Shown one piece after another: positions 37,960-49,800 of a DNA stretch of 64,000 nucleotides. The DNA is from Zhengitettix transpicula (lineage: Eukaryota; Arthropoda; Insecta; Orthoptera; Tetrigidae), in the NCBI GenBank assembly GCA_037074705.1, contig CM073590.1, positions 45,916,395-45,980,394 on the forward strand, given 5' to 3'. Position numbers and translations under genes: made by a program. Below the pieces are notes generated by a model. It saw only the letters and a list, made by a program, of their open reading frames with translations, did not search any database and had not been told where the DNA came from. The stretch's first letter is position 1; the number at the start of each line of letters is the position of its first letter.

Positions 37960-40900
37960 AAATTTAAACTATGTACATAATAGTTGTTTATATATAGTTC
38001 GTGTTCTTTATTGTATGTATTGTAAACATTGCCATCGGCCTTTGCCAAATGTAATTGTATAAATTTCTCAATCTATCTTAAATATAAATATCTTAAACCC
38101 CAAAGGTTCAAATCGTAAGATTCAAAAATTTTCAAATCAAAAAATCCCAGTTCATTTAGTTTTATTTTATTTAAAAATAAATGTCGCGCCTGTATTGCAA
38201 GAATTTTTCCACCATTTAAATATTAATATGAAATTTGGTAAACAGTAACATTTAAGGTGAAAATGGTAGTGTGAAAACGGCATTGTGGTAGTAAATGTTT
38301 ACATGCCTTCTTGTTCCCTTAAGCTTTCACTTGTAGAGGGAGTTAGTAGAGGAGCACGATTTTCCCATTAGAACAGTACGTGAGATTCGAGCTCCTATTA
38401 GCGTGGAACAACTGAGAACGTCCACTTAATGAAGAACTAAGCAAAAACAACTCTATGTAATTGTGGGAACCTGATACCATCATATTCACGCCTCCTTTGC
38501 CACAATACACTAACTCCTCCTTACATACACATACACCTCATTAACTTCCCCGTAGAGAAACTTTTGGAATCAAATAAGCTGGTACATCGACTTCTACCAC
38601 AGTATTAATAATCGTTATTATGGCGTATTCAACATTTTATACGACAAAATTTAGGGGCTGAAATACGACATTTGGTTGGCATTAAATTTCTGTCTCAGGG
38701 TCTAGGACAAGGTTTTATTGGCAAGTTTTTTCAGATGTTCAAAACTTTATTTCTCGTGACAGGTAGCGCAATAAATATATTTCTTCTTGCCTAACAAAAA
38801 TGGCGTGAAATTTGTTTCGACTAAGGGCATTGAACTCTGCAGCTCTTTTGAAGTGGAAGATCACCTCTGTACCATCATGTAGGAAGGAATCTGCTGACGT
38901 CTGGACAATTCCAGGAAATTCGCAGTCAAAATTAACAATCGACCGCATACCATAAAGTAAATGTTAACATTGTTAATTGTTCAAACAACGCCAATAATGA
39001 GCACAAAATTGGTTACAAATATTTTAAACCCTGACCAATTGAAAATTTCATTTAAATTGTATATATCATTTTGTGATGAATTTATTATTAATATGTTCAA
39101 TTATTTATTAAAAGTACCCCATAAATATTAAATTCTTAAAAACAAAATTATATGACTCTTATATTCCTTACACAAGGAAGTTAACTTTATCATATTTGTT
39201 CGATGAGCAACTAATTTTATATTTATTCTTTCACTTTCACTTTTTTCTTTATGATCTATGTAAGAAAGTAAATGGAAAAACTGTTTTCTTTTCCTAGTTT
39301 CAATAATAAATAATTATTTGTTCCAATTATTTGAACCTTATGATAAGCATAATAAGCATAAATAAACGAAATCATTTTAAGAAGAACGAATAATCCGAAT
39401 AAATAAAATATAATTTTTTCATTTACGTCTGTACAGTATAAATTGAAAAATCCAGGATTCTTATACCTTCTCTAATTAAAAAAAGTAATGCCTAAGTAGT
39501 TTATTTTTGTCATTTAATTAGTTTCAATTTGATACATATATTTATCTGCCTTATTATTTTCAAATAATTGTATTATAAATATCATATTTATAAAAGATTG
39601 TTCTCTCTCAATTTTAAATACTCAGTCTTGTAAAAAAAAATTATTTGCACCTGAAGAGGTTCCAAAAAAAACGATTAGTGGTGCCAATTTTAATTTCATT
39701 AATATGTAATAATTTTTTATTTTATTAAAATACATTTATGAATAATTTGACTGGTTTATAGTTTCAATTTGTGTAACTATAATCTATGAGAATAATGAAT
39801 ATTTTTTGTATGTTTATGTCTATAAATTAATACTTTTGTATTTATATGCCTGATGAGGATTCACATAGGAGAATAAACTCATTATATTTTTAATTAAAGT
39901 TTATTTAAATATTATATGAATTTTGGATGAACATTTCTTCAAGAAATGAAATAATTCTTTAGTTTTTATACCCTGTAACAGAGTAATATTAGTTTATATT
40001 TACGTTTCATGCTTTAGGGGATCAGAAACTGAAATCATCTCAGTTCCTCTCTGTGTAGACGCTGATTTGTCGGATTTCATAAGAAAACGGTCAAGTCTAT
40101 TTAGATGATTTTTTTTCGTAGTAATATAGAGCCGATTACAAACTGCCATTCACTTCGTAAAATATTGGAATATTATGGCTTAAGACAAAACGATAATTAT
40201 TGAAAATTTCTATCATAAAATCAATGTTTTCTATTGAGTGATAAAGTAGAGGAAATATCACACAAATTACCTTTAACTTATTTGTCTTATATCTGGTTCC
40301 GTGCGACCCAAAATTCTAATAATTATGAATACAGAAGACACTAACGTATTCAGTACCGACTTATGAAAGATGATAACGGACTTGAAAATCTAAATTATTC
40401 GTTTCGTACTGATCAATTGAACTTAAAGTTACATAATTTGAACTACTTTAGGACTTATCAAAGTGTCAGTGAAATAAATAATTACTTTTAGTTTTTTTTA
40501 TATGTCTTTGTATATATGAGCTAGTGGACTCACCACATAAATTTGATAGCTGGAAAATGTAGGTCAGCTTGCTTTCTCGTGAGACGATTAACAGAGACAG
40601 AAACGCGACGAAAATATTTTAACTGTTATGACTTCGTTTCTTTGGTGAAGGCTCCTGAGGCCTCTAAAATATTGACCTGTCGATTATGTTGCAGTTTTAA
40701 ATTAAATTGTCACTCGGGTGCAGGGTAGCTGTCTAGAAATTTTTAAATCTGATGTTACGTTTTCTGGAATTATACTTTCAAATGGCCTTTCATACCACTA
40801 AGATTCATTAATAGTGTACGACGAGTTATTTTATTGAAAGCGGAATACTCTAGTTTCATCAAGTCTTAGCGCAAAAGACTTAGGTTCCTCTGGCTAACAC

Positions 40901-41200
40901 GGAAGCTATCAATTTCTTTACTTTCTTCCAAGCTTTCTATTTGCTAACGCAAGTATGACTTAACTCAGTGCAAAATTGACAGGTGGGTGCTAAATAAGCA
41001 AATGTATTTTCATGGAAATAATTATTATTAAGCGGTGATAAAAATATCCGCAAGGAACTGGTTTGCCAACGTTAATCAAATCAATTTAGGAAACAATGAT
41101 AATGAAAGTAAAACATGCCATCCATATTTGTATTAGGCTCGTAGTGCAAAGGCTTTACAAACTGTAATTATCTCGATGTAATATTATTTTGTTGAGGGGT
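37960..41200. other. No gene seen; AT-rich
   Basis: Contains the C-family third-unit match at 38130-38240 and two decayed hammerhead-like motifs near 39650 and 39850. A 69-codon minus frame at 38739 is unrecognised. Confidence 0.55.
39651..39674 (+). other. Hammerhead-core-like motif
   Basis: CTGAAGAGGTTCC followed by an A-run and ACG. A related CTGATGAGGATTCAC copy lies at 39850. Both are decayed. Confidence 0.25.
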
Positions 41201-41210
41201 AAGTAGCTGT

Positions 41211-41266
41211 CTGCGAGGGCTATTCTCTCACAGGCAGTGCCTGCGAGGGATGTTCTCTCGCAGGCA
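41211..41266. repeat. Two small palindromes in tandem
   Basis: TGCCTGCGAG (41238-41247) pairs perfectly with CTCGCAGGCA (41257-41266). The unit before it (41211-41236) is the same sequence with one changed base (CTCACAGGCA). Borders the A copy. Confidence 0.75.
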
Positions 41267-41285
41267 AAACCTTGTAGGAGAGACA

Positions 41286-41526
41286 GGGTGGGCTACCTTT
41301 GGAGATGCCTTTTCCTCTCCGTTTTTGAACTAAGGTTTCCACAAGGCGAGGCACCTTGGCCTGTTCTGAGAGGTGTATGTTCCGGGGTCTCAGACCTTGG
41401 GCATACGGTAAGAGCTGTCCGCTATTCCCATTGGAATAGTCGGCCAGCTGCCTCCTAAACTGGTTGAGGCACGGAGAAGGGAATGCTGCGTCCCCCCAGC
41501 AAACTCCTCTCCCGCTATCGGAAGGG
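41286..41526 (-). repeat. A-family repeat, right half, inverted
   Basis: The sequence runs from GGGTGGGCTACCTTTGGAGA to CTCCCGCTATCGGAAGGG, covering only the right half. It begins immediately after a pair of small palindromes at 41211-41266. Confidence 0.8.
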
Positions 41527-43091
41527 TTGAAATTTCTTCACGCATATAAATTTTTATGAGGAACATACACATATATACCTATATGAACATACATCCAATT
41601 TTGTTTCTCACAAGAAAAAATAATAAGATAATCTGTATCATAAAGGAGAAAAAGGGCCAAGATTTGCACTTTGTTTGAAACTTACTAAATTAAACTTACC
41701 TGGATGCAAGTACGTAACCTATGTAAACCACTAAGTTTTGCTGGTAAAACTTACCATTCTTTTTAGAATAAGCAAAGAGAACAATGCAAAGTTTTTAGAT
41801 AATAAACATTACTGATCAGAACGGTAGATTTGGCCTTCAAAGTTAAACAGACGTATGCAATGTTTTTCATTATGAGTGTTTAATTGCGTAACACAGAAGT
41901 GTTGTGATTTGAATAAATGAATCAGATTTAATATATATAAAAATACGTTGAATTAATGAAGGATGGTAGTAGTTGACTAAGATGAAGTGTTGTAAATAAT
42001 AAATTTGTGTTAAAATTACTCACTGATTGAAAGTTATAATTTTCAGGAAAGAAGAAAAGTATTTAACATTTCTATAACATTGTATCTGTATAATATTTTA
42101 GTTGAGACCTACAATTGTCTTTTAATTTAACTTGCCAAACTATAAATTAAATTTCAGTTAATTTAATTCACGCTATCATTAAAAAAAATTGTTTCAACCT
42201 AAGATAAAATATAAGGGCAAATTTCCCCAAATCATTCACTTAAATTCTGTGACTTAATACAAAGCTACGGTCTTTTTCTTTACGTTCCCAAACATATTCA
42301 GACTTGCAGATTGGCAGAAATTGTATAATAATATTAATAGTATTAGATAACGATCGTCGTGAACTGAAGGCTACATGAGAAAAATAAAAATAGTGGTACT
42401 TTAAAAACCTTACGTACTTCTTTTATATCTTCAAGTTCCGTTTCGCCTCGTGTTAATGCCAAATTACATCGTGCCATTCTAACTTGCTAGTGGATGTTAT
42501 TGCTCTCTTCGCTAAGTATGTATATGAGATGCTTGTTATTAAATTAATCTTCAACGTTCTACGTGTATGATGTGATATTTTATAATCGTAATTACAGTAA
42601 GATAAGTTATGTTATTTTTTCAACCATACAATTGTCGACCAGAGTGTTGTATATGGAGCACTTCAATGTTCAATGTAACGTTTACTCAACTAAGTCGCGA
42701 AACTCGGAAGTACATTAGCATTACATTTAGAATGCTAAGGCTGTTTACTCTACTGACATAAATAACATCAGTTACCGTAAGAGAACGTGCATGAATACGA
42801 GCCAGCAAATGTCTAATAGGAGAATATGGCCAAAGCTTCATGTTACAATGTTAACTTCGGATTATAACATGATTTAGATCATATGACTGCATATGAACTG
42901 CGAAATATAATTAGACTCAATTCGAAAAGACTAGAATATATATACGAGGGTGGTCTGAAAAGTTTCCGACCTCAACGTGAAGATAGCAGCACTAGTAAAT
43001 AAAAGCTAGTGAATTTCGTTGTTCATCTGTTGACAGTTACTCACCAAAGTTTCTGACATTTGGTCGCACAGTTGTTATATAACAGTCGTTT

Positions 43092-43355
43092 GAGTTGCTC
43101 TTCTCCCGCTATCGGAAAGGCGTGGGACAAGTACCCAATGCCCGACCTACCTGATGCAGGTTTTTCTAGGGTTTTCCCTGCATTACTTTTAGGCGAATGC
43201 CGGGTAGGATCCTTAAACTATAGCCCGGAGGCCCTAGTTAACCCTTGGCTACCTTCATCTACCCTTCCGCATCCCCCCTTTCAAATCCCTTCTTATGCTA
43301 TTAAAGGGGAGTTGCCACCATGTGGATTACCCTAATGTTGCCTGTTACCCTAAAA
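43092..43355 (-). repeat. A-family repeat, left half, inverted, inside a mariner
   Basis: Starts TTCTCCCGCTATCGGAAAGG and ends TGTTGCCTGTTACCCTAAAA followed by AATAATAATAA. It lies inside the mariner at 42.9-44.1 kb, so it is younger than that mariner insertion. Confidence 0.83.
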
Positions 43356-43555
43356 ATAATAATAATAAAAAGTTGATGTGAGTGTTTTTGTGAAAGCTGT
43401 CTGCGCGTTGGGTGCCGCGTTTGTTCACGTTAGACCAAAAACGTGTTCGAATGAACATTTCCAACGCTCTGTTGGCGAAGTTAATTACTGTAGATGAAAC
43501 TTGAAAACATCATTATACGGCCGAAACAAAAATACAGTCCAAACAGCAAAGGGGG

Positions 43556-43695
43556 AACCGGCTCCAAAAAAAGCAAAAACTGTCTTTTCGGCTGGGAAAG
43601 TGATGGCGACTGTTTTTTGGGATAGTCATGGAGTTATTTTAATCGATTATCTTCAAAAAGGAAAAACTATTACGCATCATTACTTGATAAGCTGA
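43556..43695 (+). pseudogene. Mariner transposase central fragment
   Basis: The open stretch reads GEPAPKKAKTVFSAGKVMA then TVFWDSHGVILIDYLQKGKT, the segment between the first and second catalytic Asp of mariner transposases. It is in a different frame from the VDET piece just upstream, so at least one indel separates them, and it stops soon after. Confidence 0.85.
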
Positions 43696-44100
43696 AGGCA
43701 GAAACTTGCGGAAAAACGGCCACATTTGCAGAAAAAGAAAATCCTGTTTCACCAAGACAACGCACCTCAGCGGTTGCCATGGCGAAAATCCACGAATTAC
43801 GGTTTGAACTACTTGACCTTACTCACCAGACCTAGCCCCAAGCGACATCTTCTTGATCCCTCATCTAAAAATTGCGCTCGGAGGACAGAGATTTTAGTCA
43901 AATGAAGAGACAATCACCTTCGTGAACACTTATTTTGCAGAGAAAAAGGCCGAGTACTTTTTGGACGGGTTACAGAGATGGGAGGATCGCTGGGAGAAGT
44001 GTGTAGAGTTACAAGTAGACTATGTTGAAAAAATTAAAATTAAAATTAAAAAAAAATATCTTCTATCATTTTTGGGTCGGAAACTTTTCAGACCACCGTC

Positions 44101-44102
<2 letters not shown>

Positions 44103-44154
<52 letters not shown>
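44103..44154. repeat. AT microsatellite beside the mariner right end
   Basis: About 50 bases of pure TA repeat begin at the last base of the mariner inverted repeat and end TATTGTGCAG. Mariner elements target TA dinucleotides, so an AT tract is an expected landing site. Confidence 0.9.
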
Positions 44155-44157
<3 letters not shown>

Positions 44158-45040
44158 GCAGTGGAAGCACTAGGAATTTTAACTCGCTTTTAATTTATCA
44201 TACAGATACTTATCTGTGGCGTCTGGTGCATATGAGCCCGATTCCGAGGAATGAATTTTTCTTAATTTTTATAACTTTTATAATAATAGTGTGATTTTTT
44301 GCTTCGATTTCGAATACTTTAAACCGCCCGACTTGAGGCACAGTCACGCCCGCTAATGCAGCCAACAGGAAACATCTGTGCGCAACCTTTCTTGGCACAG
44401 AATATCTGCCTAGAATGATAAATAAATTTACCTTTATTTTAAAAATTTACGAAGGAAACAGACTTTAGTGTTTAAATGTGTGTCAACTTGGTGCTAAATT
44501 ATTCCGTTTAAAAGTTAGACACTCAATAAATCATCACAAAGTTACGAAACGGACAGTGAAATAAGAACGAAAACTGATAGAAAATACGTTTCATATTAAA
44601 ACACGGAACATGTCATATTGATTAATTCACTACAATCATTTTCCATAGGTGTCAACGTGCTTCAATCTAATACATAGTTTTCAAATAATTCTGTTAATAT
44701 TACCAGTTAAAGAACACAGTATTTGGTAATATGGCTTCATAACTTTGCTTTAATTTCCTTCCATAAGTCTTATATTTATTAATTTCACAGCACAGAAAAT
44801 ATTAAAATAACAGAAATTTATTGTAAATATTTTTTTTGTGGCCAATCGTATACCAGTTCACTGTATAGGATAGGAAAGAGAGACGGCAATGCGCATTACC
44901 TGAAATCAGTTGTTGTTCCAGACTGGCATAACTTCAAATTTTCGAGGGCTTAAGCTCCCTTCTCCAGGAAGGAAGTTCTGAACTGCACACTGGCCAGAAA
45001 TGAATTGATGAACTCAAATTAAAGTGTCACTTATATATAT

Positions 45041-46098
45041 TGTAATACCAATTAATTAGGACATTAATTGTTTGAACATAAAAATTTAAATTGTTTGAGA
45101 AATCTATTATTGCGGCAGGAGCTTCCATAGCGACAATGTAGCCCAGCTCTGTTCCTTTGTCGGAAGGTCAAAATGGCGTATGCGTGCTAAAACTCGAGAC
45201 GAGGATAGTTCAGTTGGCGTTTGGAATTTAACAGAGTTGGTTAGTGCCTGGAAATTTCGGAGGACGGAACAAGTGATACCTGAGAAGAGACTAGCCGTCG
45301 TTTATTCTATTACTATTAAACAAAGTTGTGAGTTGAGGACAAAATAAAACATTCACGAAAGCATTACATCGAAACTTGCTAAGTAAAAGCAGTTTTACGT
45401 CCATAGCCAGCCAGAAATAGTAAAATTGCAGTATAAGTCCAAAGCAGTAAAGACTAGCAAATCTTCAAACCACAGAATTCACCTAAAGCAAGCAGTCAAC
45501 AGATAGCTGACAAAAAAAGGAGGATCATCCGAGTTCCTGACATCCTATAAATTTTTACTAGAATCAGTGTAAAATATGTGAATCTTAGAATCAATGTAAA
45601 ATCTCGCAATAGTGTTTTTCGATAACGAAAGGTATGCTGGAACCAACTGGACAGATCTGAGTAACAAATTACAAAATAATTATTTATGTAAACGTAATTA
45701 AAAGATAGAAGTCAGATTTCATTCTAGTTTAAATTGTTAATCAGAGTTAATCTTTTTACTTTTTAATTTCGTTCTATTTTCATTGTTAAGTTAATTTTTT
45801 TTTTAGTTGACGTATAGTTTAGGTAAATGTGATTTGTTTGTTGATAAGATTTTTTAAACATAATTGATGTGTCCATTATCAAACCCAGTGATGTTCCTGC
45901 GAAATTAATATTTTAAATTTGTAATGATTTTAAATTATTGCCACAAAATAAATAAATATTGTTTGTAAATTTTAATAATTATTTTATTTAATTAACGCCA
46001 TCCATTTAATTATTATATAAATAGCTTCAACGAGAGGCAAATTCTTTAAATTCATTTAATTAAATCAATTAAACGATGTCTTAATTGTGATTATTACA
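45041..46098 (+). repeat. E-family element
   Basis: A 1058-bp unit from TGTAATACCAATTAATTAGG to TTATTACA. Its two ends are inverted repeats of about 30 bases with gaps (both contain TGTAATA and a GACAT core). It carries TATCAAACCCAGTGATGTTC and CTTCAACGAGAGGCAAAT boxes. Confidence 0.8.
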
Positions 46099-46122
46099 AT
46101 ATATATATATATATATACATAT

Positions 46123-46844
46123 TGTAATGATTAATTACAAATCTGGGCTTGATAAGTAAGAAAAACAAATGATTTTCTAAATTAAATAATTAAATTCAAA
46201 CAAATTGAAACGAACGGAATACGAAATGAAAAAACGAAATCTCACTATATCCTTAATTACCGTTTACAAAATTTAATTACTTTAGTTTGTATTTACAACT
46301 GTCCTTCTGGTACCAGACTTAATGATTTCGAAGCTTGGGACACAATTCACAAAAAGGCCATTAATCACAGACTCTACACTTGAACAAACACACAGTTGTA
46401 TTTCTTGGATTTCCTCCAGGAACTCGATTATCTGCAACTCCGGTTAACCGTCGGACGTATTAAATTTCGATGCCTTTTGCGGAAAATGTTATTTCGGAGC
46501 GCGTATGTATCTGAAAGGGCTGCTAAACTTTTTGTTTCAACTTTTCAGATTTTTATATAACTTGTCTCTCCGTCCAGATCTTTTTACAAATGTAATGATT
46601 AACATATAAGTCTCTCAGTTGAATTACTAAGTTTGGACCACGCTGTTCGTTCTCTAAATTTCACTCCCTCTCTCGACCACAAGATTCGCCAGACTGCGAT
46701 CAACTGACCTCCCGTACAATGCGCGCAGTTCACAACAAAGCTCGCCGACAAAGAGCCTGCCGTCATTGTTGTTCTTTGAGATCGGTGCCGCTAAACAATT
46801 CATTATAATTTAAACAATTAATGGCCTCCTTAATTAGTATTACA
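46123..46844 (-). repeat. E-family element, inverted and shorter
   Basis: A 722-bp unit; in element orientation it starts TGTAATACTAATTAAGGAGG and ends AATCATTACA. It is separated from the preceding copy by 24 bases of AT repeat, so the pair is a head-to-head arrangement. It still carries a GGGCTTGATAAG-like version of the central box. Confidence 0.75.
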
Positions 46845-46849
46845 ATATA

Positions 46850-49800
46850 TATTTATATAATATTAGTAAGGATATTACATTGATCTCTATGTTTTTAAGG
46901 ATATGATATTGACCTCTATGTTTTTAACCAAGCTGTGCTAGGCCTATGTTGTCCATTTATCTCTTGCCCCTCTGACCAAAATTTCTGCCTTTTATCCTAA
47001 CACCAAAAATGTATTATTTTGTATTAATTTATTTGTATTTGTCTCTTAAGTATGAATACCAAATTAATGATATTATCACAGATATGTAGATGCCACTCTA
47101 AATGTGGGGATATTTTCCTCTTTTTTCCTTATGAGCCCCATAAACCAGCTACAGTGTGTACGTGCAGTTAAAAAATTGTCCTCCTAACACAAAAGTGTTT
47201 AAACCTCTCATGTTCAAAAGAAGTGAAGTACAGCATACAGCACAGATCAGTCCATGGACCTGAATAAATTTATAATACATAAATTAGTTCCATCAATAGT
47301 CACAGTAAGTCATTATAATTTTATATTTTGATGCACTAATATATGGGATAACTACTAAACACAGTCATTACCAGTTGACCTTTAATTTCCATAAATTTCA
47401 CAGCAATGTATCCTGAAACTGAAATGGCAAAATATTAAACCTAATTTTGTTTTGAATCACAAGTTATATATGGTTTGGTTCAAAAGATCAGTGTTCAACT
47501 TACAAATCTTCCATATCTAATGAATGTAAGCTTTCCTGGTGTAAATTATTAATAAATTTTTCACGGTTAAGCACCAGGTTAATATTTCTCTATGTTGACG
47601 TTTCTGCGGTCATTCTCTACCGCTGTCTTCAGACTATGTAGCTTAGTTCACATAAATCACTGCATAAAAGTTATTTATGGTATACAAAGACAATATTTTG
47701 TCCTAAATTCATTAGCAGAATAATAAACCATACTGTTAATACTTCATCCGTGAATATGCATAGAATTTGTCTTAAATAGTAATCATGTGAAATAAAAGTC
47801 ACCTTTAGCTACCAATTGTTATATACCATTATATTATGTTATCAAATTTATTTGAATTTAAAGGTTTTAGGAAACAAATAAATATATAAAAACAATTTAA
47901 GAACTAAACAATTATTTATAATTTAATACTTATGTATACAATTTTCTTAAAAATTGATAGATAATATTTCTCTTTTAATCTGAGTCAGCTAGTGGGCCTC
48001 ACAATAGTTGGAAACTTCTGCTAAGAAGTGGCAGCCTGAAGAAAAGAGAGAGTTTATAATTAGGGATGATCAAAAACTTATTTCTCAGAACCTCAACTTC
48101 CTCCTTGGTGTTCTCTGTATGCTATTGGCTTCAGGTTTGACTTGTCGTATAGAAATGCACATGTGCTGTGTAAATTCTGGTTCATAAAATATGTTCCATA
48201 AGAGTAATTATCCAAGTACTAAAACAACACAAGTCTGACTATATGTCCGAGTATAACTTGAACTAGAAGCTTAGTTGTATGTCTCAATAAATGACTATCA
48301 CTTCCCAACAACCACCTTTCATGACCCTCACCACTAAACTCCATGACTATTCAAAATCGTAGTACTTGGCCATCTATCCAAAGTTTTTTTTATAATGTCT
48401 TTCCATAAAGCATTTCCCTCTCTTGGTCAATCAACCAATCATAGTCCTCAGGGATAAAAACTTAGTCGTGCATCCAGACTTCTAGTTAGTATCTTTCACA
48501 TAGCCTCACTCATGTTGTTTTTCCAAATTTGTTTGGGAAATATCATCTTTCAAACCAATTATCATCTGCCCAAGCACTTAAATTATTGAGCCTTGCTTTG
48601 ACATTCAGTTCCTAATGTACTGACTCTAGACATGGTTTATTTCAGATCAGGAATAACTCAAGCCCAAAATTGAAATTTGGTATGCAACATCCTAATAACT
48701 GTCAATAGTCCTACTAGTTGTAATTTTTCTAACAATTAGACTATATTTCTTATTGTGTGCAATATGAATGAACATCATGCTAAAACTATTTAAAATGAAC
48801 ACAAACAGGAAATTTCAAAATACTTTCAGCATAATAAAATCAGAATATTATCTCAAATTGCTTACCTTCTGGTTTTATCTAAAGGTGAATTTTATTCTAT
48901 AGAGTTACAAGCGTAATATTTTGCTTGAACAAAAATAAAGGTGTTTTGCTGCTTAAAGAAGTAAATAAATCCATCTTTAACTAATATCTAGGTATGGAGA
49001 AAGGTTGAAAACATTTTAGAGGGGTGATTGTCTTCTCCTTTATAGGTACAATATGTAGGCATAATGATTGTACATGAATTTGAACTTTCTACTAGATTAG
49101 ACAGCACTTGGTGGCTTCACAAAATACTAATTAAATTTCATTCACTTAGGAAGAGTCCTTCATGATGTTGCAATTTTTACAAACAACAAGAGTTAAGAAA
49201 TTATAGAAGATGCTGCTTAAAGATGGCTTACATGGAGTACGAAATGGGCAACCTCCATTCCAGTTTTAAACCAGGAGGCTTTACTCAAAAAATACATCAA
49301 GAGTTGGATATAAAGTATGGAACTCAAGATGGAGGCTTAGGGGACTAGTACTAATGAAAGATTTCTCTTTCAGATTATGCCAAACCTAGAAGAAATGGAT
49401 AGGCAGCCTAGGAAAAGAACTCTCCTAAATCTTGAATGGCCATTGTCCTTGCCATTACTACTTGAACTGGTTTGAAGAAAACACTTCTGCTGAATCCACC
49501 TGCTGCAACAATATTGGAACCTCTTTTCATGTTCTTACATGCTACCCTGATTAACATCAGTAATGTAGATGAAATCAAGAAGCACAGAGAGGATGAGGAC
49601 AAATTCGGCACATTAATGTAGGTTTAACAGGTGAGACATTTCTGCCAGAAAAAGTGGGGCAGAGTTTCCAGTAGTGTGTAAACACCTGCCAGTGTTACTC
49701 TATCTATTGACCAGACAATGCACTGCTTCATTATTCTTGAACCATGTGAACAGTGTGGCAGACCTGATAGGTGTATTTTTTTTAAAACAAAAGTAAGTTT

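Larger units (their letters stand above)
42944..44102 (+). mobile_element. Mariner-like element, decayed and split by an A repeat
   Basis: Near-perfect terminal inverted repeats begin ACGAGGGTGGTCTGAAAAG at the left and end with the complement at the right, flanked by TATA-type sequence. Inside, translated pieces match mariner transposase in order: VDET at about 43490 (first catalytic Asp, the next Trp codon changed to a stop), GEPAPKKAKTVFSAGKVMA and FWDSHGVI near 43550-43650, HQDNAP near 43757 (second Asp), and YSPDLAPSD near 43830 (third Asp of the D,D34D type). The C-terminal reading continues LQRWEDRWEKCVELQVDYVE to about 44030. Frameshifts and stops make it inactive. The N-terminal part is replaced or interrupted by a minus-strand A repeat at 43092-43355. 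Confidence 0.88.

Noticed and set aside
43922..44294. ORFs with long Tyr-Ile runs
   Set aside because: The runs are translation of the AT microsatellite; only the N-terminal part of one is real mariner C-terminus.
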